DNA of 32,977 nucleotides. Origin: a virus. Position numbers and translations under genes: made by a program. The notes beneath the pieces were generated by a model. The model saw only the letters and a list, made by a program, of their open reading frames with translations, had not been told where the DNA came from and searched no databases. Positions 11,170 through 17,748 of the stretch are shown in pieces. The stretch is from positions 1 to 32,977 of IMG/VR virus record IMGVR_UViG_3300022744_000074. The stretch is one strand, 5' to 3'. The number at the start of each line of letters is the position of its first letter. Positions within the stretch are counted from its first letter, which is position 1.

Positions 11170-11484
11170 ATGAACCAAGCCGAGACGATGCACGAAAAGC
11201 GGGCGCGACTGCGCGCCGAGCTGGATGTGGTCGACGCAGCGCTGGAAGCGGAGGCTGAGGCGGCGAAGGCCGAAGCGCTTGAAGCCGTGCGCGAACTGAT
11301 GTTGGCGCATGGCATCACGCTGGACGACATCGACAGCAAGCCGGCGAAGCGCGAGCTCAAGACAGCCGAGAGGCGCCGGACCGGAACATACGTGCACCCG
11401 GATGGGCGAACGCACGTCGAGAAGCCGGGGCGTGGTCGTCGGCCGGGATGGCTGGATGATGATGGCGTAGTGACGGTGGCGTGA
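11170..11484 (+). CDS. H-NS-family nucleoid protein
   Basis: A 104-aa protein with the two-part H-NS layout. An N-terminal coiled-coil oligomerisation region (about 1-60: RARLRAELDVVDAALEAEAE, AAKAEALEAVRELMLAHGI) is followed by a C-terminal DNA-binding end GTYVHPDGRTHVEKPGRGRR-PGWL. The R-G-R-R-P-x-W-L loop is the AT-hook-like minor-groove contact of H-NS and MvaT-type proteins. Ribosome site AAGGACGG lies six bases upstream. Phage-encoded H-NS relatives can interfere with or supplement host xenogeneic silencing. It stands alone at the entry to the late region. Confidence 0.85.
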   Translation: MNQAETMHEKRARLRAELDVVDAALEAEAEAAKAEALEAVRELMLAHGITLDDIDSKPAKRELKTAERRRTGTYVHPDGRTHVEKPGRGRRPGWLDDDGVVTVA

Positions 11485-11524
11485 CGGCGGCGTGATGGCT
11501 CTCAAGCCGCCACGCAGGAGAACG

Positions 11525-12310
11525 ATGATGAAGTTCAGATTCGAGGCCAATGGACTGGAAGCGGTGACCGAGGCCCTGAAGTCGATGAGCACGCGGCGTG
11601 TCAGCGCGGCGATCGCGACGGCGCTGACCCGGACGGCCGTCGAGGTCAAGTCCGCCGTGACACAGGAACTGGATCGCTCTCTGGATCGGCCGACCCCGTA
11701 CACGATGCGGTCTCTGTACATGCGGCCTGCGCGGGCCGATCGGCTTGATGCTGAGGTGTGGATCAAGGATGACCGGGCCGGCAGCGGAACGCCGGCCACG
11801 CGCTACCTGCTGCCGCAGGTCGATGGCGGGGTACGGCGCATCAAGCGCTTCGAGCTGGCTCTGCAGGCGTCCGGGGCCATGCCGCGCGGCTGGCAGGCGG
11901 TGCCTGGTGCCGGCGCCCATCTGGATGCCTACGGCAACATCAGCCGCGGCCAGCTGGCGCAGATCATCAGCCAGGTCGGCACCGAGCTGACGGCCGGCCA
12001 CAACCGAACGATGAGCACCGATCCGCGCAGGCGGATCAGCGCGCAGCGGCGGGCGGGTGGTCGCTTCTTCGCGGTCAGGCCGGGGCAGCGCCTGCCGCCG
12101 GGGATCTACCAGCGCGAGTTCGCGGGTCGCAACATCACCCCGGTGCTGATCTTCGTGCGCTCGACGGCGTATCAGCCGCGGGTCGACTTCTACGGCGTGG
12201 CCCAGCGGGTGGCGGCCGAGCGGCTGCCAGCGCAGGTCGATCGCGCTCTGGGCGAGCAGTTCGCGCGCATGGGTCAGTCCGGTGCGCAGCAGTCGTTCGG
12301 GGGATTCTGA
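11525..12310 (+). CDS. Minor tail / tail-completion protein, lambda gpZ-like
   Basis: In this 261-aa protein the N-terminus, FEANGLEAVTEALKSMSTRR followed by SAAIATALTRTAVEVKSAVTQELDR, matches the helix of gpZ-type tail completion proteins, with A-x-A-x-A-L-x-R-T-A-x-x-x-x-x-x-x-x-x-x-E. A beta-rich region with basic patches follows (LYMRPARADRLDAEVWIKDD, TPVLIFVRSTAYQPRVDF). Tandem ATGs lie at 11525 and 11528 after AGGAG; either may be used. The position is odd: lambda Z lies between FII and U, here it precedes the terminase. The assignment is moderate. Confidence 0.6.
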   Translation: MMKFRFEANGLEAVTEALKSMSTRRVSAAIATALTRTAVEVKSAVTQELDRSLDRPTPYTMRSLYMRPARADRLDAEVWIKDDRAGSGTPATRYLLPQVDGGVRRIKRFELALQASGAMPRGWQAVPGAGAHLDAYGNISRGQLAQIISQVGTELTAGHNRTMSTDPRRRISAQRRAGGRFFAVRPGQRLPPGIYQREFAGRNITPVLIFVRSTAYQPRVDFYGVAQRVAAERLPAQVDRALGEQFARMGQSGAQQSFGGF

Positions 12311-12446
12311 TGGGCCGTCCCTCCCCCCGGGTTGGGTCCTCCCCAGCCTCCGCCAGCGCGGGTAATTCGGACCCCGTTCTCGCGCTAGTGAGTGCCCCAG
12401 CAATTACCCCATCTGGCACCCCATGCTGTATGGGTGGAGGTACCCC
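12311..12446. other. Candidate cos/packaging-start region
   Basis: This is the longest gene-free stretch of the late region and lies directly upstream of the small terminase gene, where lambda-type cos sites lie. It contains GGGTAATT (12360-12367) with AATTACCC (12402-12409), a perfect 8-bp inverted repeat, AGCGCG (12355-12360) with CGCGCT (12381-12386), and three CCCCAT motifs (12407-12412, 12418-12423, 12443-12448). These could be terminase-binding sites. The actual cut position cannot be read from sequence. Confidence 0.4.
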
Positions 12447-12944
12447 ATGGCTGTGACCCTGATCACCCAAGCCGAGTACGCCCGCCGCCGCGGCGTCGAT
12501 CCGACGACCGTGCGCGACGCCATCCGCGCCGGCCGCATCACGCTGATCGACGGCAAGGTTGACCCTGCTGTGGCCGACATCCAGTGGCAGCGAAACACCC
12601 GGGTACGTGTGGGCAGCGGCCAGCGCAGCGCCGAGCCGCCGCCGGCCGCCGACGACCCCTTCGCCGCGCCGCGCCTGGAGACCTACGAGGAAGCCCGCCG
12701 CCGCCGCGAGATGGCCGAGGCGCAGAAGGCCGAGCTGCAGCTGGCCGAGCTGCAGGGCGACCTGATCCGCACCGCCGACGTCCGCGCCGCCCACGCCAAG
12801 CGCGTGGCCGGCCTGCGCGAGGCCCTGCTGCAGATCCCAGCCCGCCTGGCCGCCGTCGTGGCAGCCGAGGCCGACCAGGGCCGATGCCACGACATCCTGC
12901 AGGCCGAGCTGCACCAGGTGCTCGGCCAGATCACCAGGGAATGA
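12447..12944 (+). CDS. Terminase small subunit, Nu1-like
   Basis: In this 165-aa protein, residues 1-50 form a winged-helix DNA-binding domain (LITQAEYARRRGVDPTTVRD, AIRAGRITLIDGKVDPAVAD), the usual start of Nu1-type small terminases that recognise cos. The rest is a long helix (TYEEARRRREMAEAQKAELQ, LAELQGDLIRTADVRAAHAK) ending in a domain for binding the large subunit. The ATG at 12447 follows GGAGG by six bases; an upstream in-frame ATG at 12423 is less good. It lies directly before GpA-type terminase, as in lambda. Confidence 0.88.
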   Translation: MAVTLITQAEYARRRGVDPTTVRDAIRAGRITLIDGKVDPAVADIQWQRNTRVRVGSGQRSAEPPPAADDPFAAPRLETYEEARRRREMAEAQKAELQLAELQGDLIRTADVRAAHAKRVAGLREALLQIPARLAAVVAAEADQGRCHDILQAELHQVLGQITRE

Positions 12945-12946
12945 CG

Positions 12947-13159
12947 ATGAACGCGACGTGTGCGAACTGCAGGTTCTGGGATGTCGACAACGCTGATCCG
13001 ATCACTGACAGCCCGGAGCAGCTGAACGCGGCATGCCGCAGGTTCCCCCCTGTGTACGTCTCCGGTGACATCAACGAGACCGAAGGTTTCCAGCAGCCGT
13101 ACACCTGGGAGGGGCGCTGGTGCGGCGAATGGAAACCCCGCCTGGAGCCCGTCGCCTGA
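12947..13159 (+). CDS. 70-aa Cys4 zinc-binding protein between terminase genes
   Basis: The sequence MNATCANCRFWDVDNADPIT, then AACRRFPPVY, and at the end EGRWCGEWKPRLEPVA has four cysteine positions in the C-x2-C-x-F-W ... C-x-R-F-P-P ... W-C-G-E pattern. This pattern is a small metal-binding protein family common in phage and bacterial genomes. It starts two bases after the small terminase stop and shares one base with the large terminase start (TGATG). The role is unknown; insertion of a zinc protein between the terminase subunits is uncommon. Confidence 0.75.
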   Translation: MNATCANCRFWDVDNADPITDSPEQLNAACRRFPPVYVSGDINETEGFQQPYTWEGRWCGEWKPRLEPVA

Positions 13160-15234
13160 TGGGCGCCCGCGACCTCCTCACCGCCGACGCCGACGCCCTG
13201 CTCGCGTCCATCTGGCGCGAGTTCCTGGCGCCGCCGCAGCGCCTGACGGTCACCGAGTGGGCCGAGCGCCACCGCATCCTGTCGGGCAAGGACAGCGCCG
13301 AGCCCGGCCCCTACCGCGCGCACCGCACGCCCTACGCCCGCGAGCCGATGGACTGCCTGTCCGCGCACAGCCAGGTCGAGGAGGTGGTGCTCATGTGGGG
13401 CGCGCAGACCTCCAAGACCACCATCGGCTCCAACTGGCTCGGCTACCTGGCCGACACCAACCCCGGCCCGGTCATGATCGTGCAGCCGACCATCGACATG
13501 GCTAAGCGCTACAGCCGCCAGCGCCTGTCGCCCATGATCGAAGAGAGCCCGGCCCTTCGCCGCAAGGTGCGCGAAAACCGCAGCCGCGACGACGCCAACA
13601 CCACGCTGCTCAAAGAGTTCCCCGGCGGATTCATGGCCGTCGCGGGCGCCAACAGCGCGGCCGGCCTGCGCTCCATGCCCGTGCGCGACCTGTTCCTGGA
13701 CGAGATCGACGGCTACCCGCTCGACGTCGACGGCGAGGGCGACCCATGCCAGCTGGCCGAGGCCCGGCAGACCACGTTCGCGCGCCGCAAGCGCCTGAAG
13801 ACCAGCACGCCCACCACCAAGGACGTCAGCCGCATCGAGGCGGCCTACCTCGCCAGCGACCGCTGCAGCTACCACGTGCCTTGTCCGCACTGCGGTGAAC
13901 TGCAGCCGCTGGAGTGGGGCGCCGCGGCCAGCCACGGCATCAAGTGGGACCGTGACGCCGATGGCGCGCCGCTGGCCGCGTCGGTGCGCTACGTCTGCCG
14001 TGCCAACGGCTGCGAGATCCTCGAACACCACAAGCCCGCCATGCTCGCCGCGGGCGCCTGGGTCGCCGCCAACCCCGCCGCATCGGGCCGCGTGCGTGGC
14101 TTCGCGCTGTCGTCCCTCTACAGCCCGCTCGGTTGGCTGAGCTGGGCCGAGATCGTGGCCGAGTGGCACCGCGCCCAGGTCGCAGCCAGGGCCGGCGACG
14201 TCTCGCTGCTGCGCGTGTTCGTCAATACTCGGCTGGCCGAGACCTTCGAGGAGCAGGGCGACCGCGCCGACCAGCATGCACTGCGCAAGCGCGCTGCCGA
14301 CATCCCGCTCGGCGTGGTGCACTGGGGTCTGTTCGTCTGCACCCTGGGCGTCGACGTGCAGGGAGACCGCCTCGAGGCCTACCTTTGGGCCTGGGGCCGT
14401 GGCCTGGAGCGGCAGCTGGTCGACCGAGCCGCCTTCCACGGCGACCCGGCGCTGCCCGAGAGCGAGGCTGGCAGCCCCTGGGCCGCGCTCACCGCCTACC
14501 GTCGAGCGCCCGTGCACCACGCCAGCGGGCGCCCGGTGCCGATCGTCGCCACCATGGTCGACACCGGCGGCCACCACACCCACGCGGTCTACGGCTACGT
14601 GCGCGACCACCAGCACGCCCGCGTGATGGGCGTCAAGGGCAGCAGCCAGGCCGGCCGCGCGATCCTGGGCAAGCCCACCGACCAGGACGTCAACTGGCGC
14701 GGCGTCAAGCTCAAGCGCGGCGTGAAGCTGTGGCCCATCGGCACCGACACCGCCAAGGCCGAAATCTACGGCCGGCTGCGCCTGGGCGAGCCCGGCCCCG
14801 GCTTCGTGCACCTGTCCAAGCACCTACCCGGCGAGGTCTTCGAGCAGCTCACTGCCGAGCGCCTGGCCACCCGCTACGTCAAGGGCCACGCCCGCATGGA
14901 GTGGATCAAGCCCGCCGGCAAGCGCAACGAGGCGCTCGACTGCGCCGTCTACGCCCTGGCCGCCGCGCACTGGGCCGGCCTGGACCGCCTGCGCGACGGC
15001 GAGTGGCAGCGCCTCGAGGCCGCCGTGCAGCCGGTCAGCGGGCAGACGGTCGACCTGTTCGAGGCCGCGCCCGCGCCGGTGCCGCAACTTGAAAGCGCGG
15101 CTGATGAGTCGCCCGCGGCCGCGCCCACCGCCGCACCGCCGGCCGCGCCAGAACCCGCTGCCCCGGCCCCGCCGCCCCGCCCGATCTACCTGAACCGCCC
15201 CGCCCGCAACCAAGGACCTCGCCGCACATGGTGA
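13159..15234 (+). CDS. Terminase large subunit, GpA family
   Basis: A 691-aa DNA-packaging motor and nuclease of the lambda GpA type. The N-terminal ATPase has the atypical Walker A GAQTSKTT at residues 81-88 and Walker B LFLDE at 178-182, followed by the coupling motif region KTSTPTT. A zinc site is formed by CPHC (242-245) and YVCRANGC. The C-terminal nuclease half runs to about residue 640 (TLGVDVQGDRLEAYLWAWGR; later NEALDCAVYALAAAHW). It ends in a proline/alanine-rich tail. The start at 13159 overlaps the previous stop (TGATG); GGAG lies upstream. An in-frame ATG at 13120 is inside the previous gene. Confidence 0.97.
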   Translation: MGARDLLTADADALLASIWREFLAPPQRLTVTEWAERHRILSGKDSAEPGPYRAHRTPYAREPMDCLSAHSQVEEVVLMWGAQTSKTTIGSNWLGYLADTNPGPVMIVQPTIDMAKRYSRQRLSPMIEESPALRRKVRENRSRDDANTTLLKEFPGGFMAVAGANSAAGLRSMPVRDLFLDEIDGYPLDVDGEGDPCQLAEARQTTFARRKRLKTSTPTTKDVSRIEAAYLASDRCSYHVPCPHCGELQPLEWGAAASHGIKWDRDADGAPLAASVRYVCRANGCEILEHHKPAMLAAGAWVAANPAASGRVRGFALSSLYSPLGWLSWAEIVAEWHRAQVAARAGDVSLLRVFVNTRLAETFEEQGDRADQHALRKRAADIPLGVVHWGLFVCTLGVDVQGDRLEAYLWAWGRGLERQLVDRAAFHGDPALPESEAGSPWAALTAYRRAPVHHASGRPVPIVATMVDTGGHHTHAVYGYVRDHQHARVMGVKGSSQAGRAILGKPTDQDVNWRGVKLKRGVKLWPIGTDTAKAEIYGRLRLGEPGPGFVHLSKHLPGEVFEQLTAERLATRYVKGHARMEWIKPAGKRNEALDCAVYALAAAHWAGLDRLRDGEWQRLEAAVQPVSGQTVDLFEAAPAPVPQLESAADESPAAAPTAAPPAAPEPAAPAPPPRPIYLNRPARNQGPRRTW

Positions 15235-15566
15235 CCAATACCGCTGCCGCCGCCCAGGCCGCCACCGATCCCGCCACCGCGCTGGCCGCCGTGCCGCACA
15301 CCGACGACGTGGTCGAGTACACCCTGCGCTGCGTGCTCGCCCTGGCGCCCGGCCTGCAGGCCGCGGTGGTCGAGGCGGCCGACCGCCAGGTGCGCGGCTT
15401 GTTCGGCCGCACCAACCCCTACATCGCCTGCCGCGCCGGCGAGGGCCGCAGCGCCCGCAACCAGCAGATCCGCCGCGACCACCAGGCCGGCGAGCGCGTG
15501 CCGCTGCTCATGCGCCGCTACGGCCTGAGCGACCCGCAGATCCGGCGCATCCTGCGGGGCGACTGA
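15228..15566 (+). CDS. Mor-like regulator or DNA-binding protein
   Basis: In this 112-aa protein the N-terminal half is Ala/Thr-rich. The second half, GRTNPYIACRAGEGRSARNQ followed by QIRRDHQAGERVPLLMRRYG, then LSDPQIRRIL, matches the C-terminal HTH of the Mor/C activator family (R-x-x-R-N-x-x-I-R-x-x-x-x-x-G-x-x-x-x-x-L-x-x-x-Y-G-L-S-x-x-x-I-x-x-I). In Mu such proteins activate middle or late promoters. It overlaps the large terminase by 7 bases and its stop lies in the first copy of a duplicated 30-nt element. A packaging role at this position is also possible. Confidence 0.65.
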   Translation: MVTNTAAAAQAATDPATALAAVPHTDDVVEYTLRCVLALAPGLQAAVVEAADRQVRGLFGRTNPYIACRAGEGRSARNQQIRRDHQAGERVPLLMRRYGLSDPQIRRILRGD

Positions 15567-15592
15567 TCATCGCGCCCCTGCCGGATGATCAG
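15563..15592. repeat. Duplicated 30-nt hairpin element, copy 1
   Basis: Identical over 30 nt to 17697-17726. It contains TGATCATC and GATGATCA, a perfect 8-bp inverted repeat separated by 12 nt. Here it includes the stop codon of the Mor-like gene. Together the two copies bracket the connector and portal genes. Confidence 0.95.
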
Positions 15593-15615
15593 GGGCCGCG
15601 GGTTTACTCGGCAGG

Positions 15616-16170
15616 GTGAGCGCACCCATTCCCACCCTCGATCCGGCCCGCATCGTCGCGGGCGACACCGCCAAGTGGCTGCGCTCGCTGCCGGACTACC
15701 CGGCCTCGGCGGGCTGGTCATTGGTCTACACGCTGGTCAACGCGGCGCAGCGCGTCACCTTCAGCAGCAGCGCCTCGGGCGACGACCACCTCGTCACCGT
15801 GTCGGCCGCCACCACCGCGGCGTGGGTGGCCGGCGACTACACCTGGCGCGCCCAGGCCACCAAGGCCGGCGAGGTCTACACCGTCGGCGGTGGCCAGGTC
15901 ACGATCGAGCCCGCCTTTGGCGCCGCCGTCGACGCCCGCAGCACCGCCCGCCAGTCGCTCGATGCGGTCGAGGCCATGCTGCAGGGCCGTGCCGCCAGCG
16001 GCGTGGCCGAGTACCAGATCGCCGGCCGGCAGCTGCGCCACATCCCCATCCCTGAGCTGCTGCAGCTGCGCGACCGGCTGCGCGCCGACGTCGCCGCCGA
16101 GGCCGCCGCCCAGGCCATCGCCGCCGGCCTCGCGCCGCGTGGCCGCATCGCCGTGAGGTTCAGCCGATGA
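15616..16170 (+). CDS. Head-tail joining protein with gpW-like C-terminus
   Basis: A 184-aa protein started by GTG; no ATG is available in frame. Residues about 105-160 (AVDARSTARQSLDAVEAMLQ, GVAEYQIAGRQLRHIPIPEL, LQLRDRLRADVAAEAAA) match the small helix-beta-helix of lambda gpW (A-x-x-A-L-x-x-L-x-x-G-x-x ... Y-x-I-x-G-R-x-L). The N-terminal 100 residues form a separate beta-sandwich-like domain (WSLVYTLVNAAQRVTFSS, HLVTVSAATTAAWVAGDYTW) not present in lambda gpW. The position between terminase and portal equals that of W. It is ATGA-coupled to the portal. Confidence 0.75.
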   Translation: MSAPIPTLDPARIVAGDTAKWLRSLPDYPASAGWSLVYTLVNAAQRVTFSSSASGDDHLVTVSAATTAAWVAGDYTWRAQATKAGEVYTVGGGQVTIEPAFGAAVDARSTARQSLDAVEAMLQGRAASGVAEYQIAGRQLRHIPIPELLQLRDRLRADVAAEAAAQAIAAGLAPRGRIAVRFSR

Positions 16171-17744
16171 GCCAACAGCCGCAAGCCCCGCAGCGCCTGC
16201 CCTTCCTGCGCCGCGTGTTGGCCGCCGCCTCGGCGCTGATGGGCCGCGCTGCGCCGGCCGGGCGCACGCAGCTGCGCCGCTTCGAGGGCGCCCGCATCGA
16301 CCGCCTGACGGCCGACTGGTTTTCCACCCAGGCCAGCATTAACGAGGAGCTACGCAGCGACCTTGACGGCCTGCGCGCGCGCGGCCGGCAGCTGGTCAAC
16401 AACAACGACTATGCGCGCAAGTTCCGTGGCATGGTCGAGAACAACATCGTCGGCCCGCAGGGCGTCACCCTGCAGGTGCGCGTCGAGGACCGCCCCGGCG
16501 TGCCCGACCGCATAGCCAATGACGCCATCGAGACGGCCTGGTCCGAGTGGTCGGCCGCCTGCGACGTCACCGGCCGCTTCAGCCTGCGCGACCTGTGCGA
16601 GCAGCTCGTCGGCAGCCTGCCCAGCGACGGCGAGTTCCTGGTGCGGATGGTCATCGGCCCCGACGCCGGCAACCGCTTCGGCTTCGCGCTGCAGGTGATC
16701 GACGTCGACCGCATCGACACCACGTTCAACGGCGTGTTCGGCGGCAACACCGTGATCATGGGCGTCGAGGTCAACGCCTACCGGCGCCCGGTGGCCGTGC
16801 ACCTGTTCATCGCCCACCCCAACGACGGCTCCCGCACCAGCCGCCAGCGCGTGCGCGTGCCGGCCGACGAGCTGCTGCACCGCTTCCGCGTCGAGCGCGC
16901 CGAGCAGGTCCGCGGCATCCCCTGGATCGCGCCCGGCATGCTGACCCTGCACCACCTGGGCGGCTTCATGCTGTCCGCGCTGCTGGCCGCCGAGCACGGC
17001 GCCAACCACTACGGTTTCTTCACGACGCCCGACGGCGCCGCGCCGCCGGCCATGGTCACCGAGGGCGGCGCCGCCGGCGCCGACGCCATCAGCGTCAGCC
17101 AGCCCGGCATCTATGACACCCTGCCCACCGGAACCACCTTCCAGGCGCACGAAAGCAAGTACCCGAACGAGGTCTTCGGCCCCTTCGCCAAGACCTGCCT
17201 GCAGCGCATCGCCACCGGCTGGCGCGTGGCCTACCACTCCCTGGCCAACGACCTCGAGGGCGTGAGCTTCTCCAGCATCCGCAGCGGCACCCTCGAAGAG
17301 CGCGACCGCTGGTCGGCCGATCAGCAGTGGTTCATCGGCGCCTTCCTCGAGCCGGTCTACCAGGCCTGGCTGCGCGTCGCCCTGCTGCAGGGCGCCATCA
17401 CCATGCCCAACGGCTCGGCCCTGCCGGTCAGCAAGCTCGCCAAGTTCGCCCGCCACGAGTGGCAGCCGCGCCGCTGGGAGTGGGTCGACCCGCGCGCCGA
17501 CATGGAGGCCAAGGTGCTCGCGGTCAAAGCCGGCCTGATGGCCCCGCAAGACCTGAGTGCCGCCATGGGCTACGACTTCGAGGACGTGGTCAAGGCCATC
17601 AGCGCCGCCAACAAGCTTGCCGCCGAGTACAGCGTGCAGCTCACCGCCTACGACGCCAACCCAGGCGCCGCGCCCGCCACCGGCTCCCGCGCCGACCTGA
17701 TCATCGCGCCCCTGCCGGATGATCAGCCTCACGGGCGACAGTGA
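16167..17744 (+). CDS. Portal protein, lambda gpB-like
   Basis: A 525-aa portal of the lambda/Mu-type family. Landmarks are the early LRSDLDGLRARGRQLVNNND, then YARKFRGMVENNIVGPQGVT, the wing and stem region (VIDVDRIDTTFNGVFGGNTV, MGVEVNAYRRPVAVHLF), and the clip-associated LRIATGWRVAYHSLANDL-type segment (here CLQRIATGWRVAYHSLANDL) followed by EGVSFSSIRSGTLEERDRW. It forms the dodecameric DNA channel at one capsid vertex. The last codons (LIIAPLPDDQ) are encoded by the second copy of the 30-nt element, so the repeat has been taken into the reading frame. Confidence 0.95.
   Translation: MSQQPQAPQRLPFLRRVLAAASALMGRAAPAGRTQLRRFEGARIDRLTADWFSTQASINEELRSDLDGLRARGRQLVNNNDYARKFRGMVENNIVGPQGVTLQVRVEDRPGVPDRIANDAIETAWSEWSAACDVTGRFSLRDLCEQLVGSLPSDGEFLVRMVIGPDAGNRFGFALQVIDVDRIDTTFNGVFGGNTVIMGVEVNAYRRPVAVHLFIAHPNDGSRTSRQRVRVPADELLHRFRVERAEQVRGIPWIAPGMLTLHHLGGFMLSALLAAEHGANHYGFFTTPDGAAPPAMVTEGGAAGADAISVSQPGIYDTLPTGTTFQAHESKYPNEVFGPFAKTCLQRIATGWRVAYHSLANDLEGVSFSSIRSGTLEERDRWSADQQWFIGAFLEPVYQAWLRVALLQGAITMPNGSALPVSKLAKFARHEWQPRRWEWVDPRADMEAKVLAVKAGLMAPQDLSAAMGYDFEDVVKAISAANKLAAEYSVQLTAYDANPGAAPATGSRADLIIAPLPDDQPHGRQ
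17697..17726. repeat. Duplicated 30-nt hairpin element, copy 2 (inside portal 3' end)
   Basis: Identical to 15563-15592, with the same 8-bp inverted repeat. Here it is translated as the C-terminus of the portal and lies 23 bases upstream of the protease-capsid start. Confidence 0.95.
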
Positions 17745-17748
17745 GCCC

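Noticed and set aside
12931-14823. 630-codon minus-strand frame opposite the large terminase
   Set aside because: A mirror of the GC-rich third codon positions of the terminase gene; low-complexity Gly/Val/Ala/His composition and no ribosome site.
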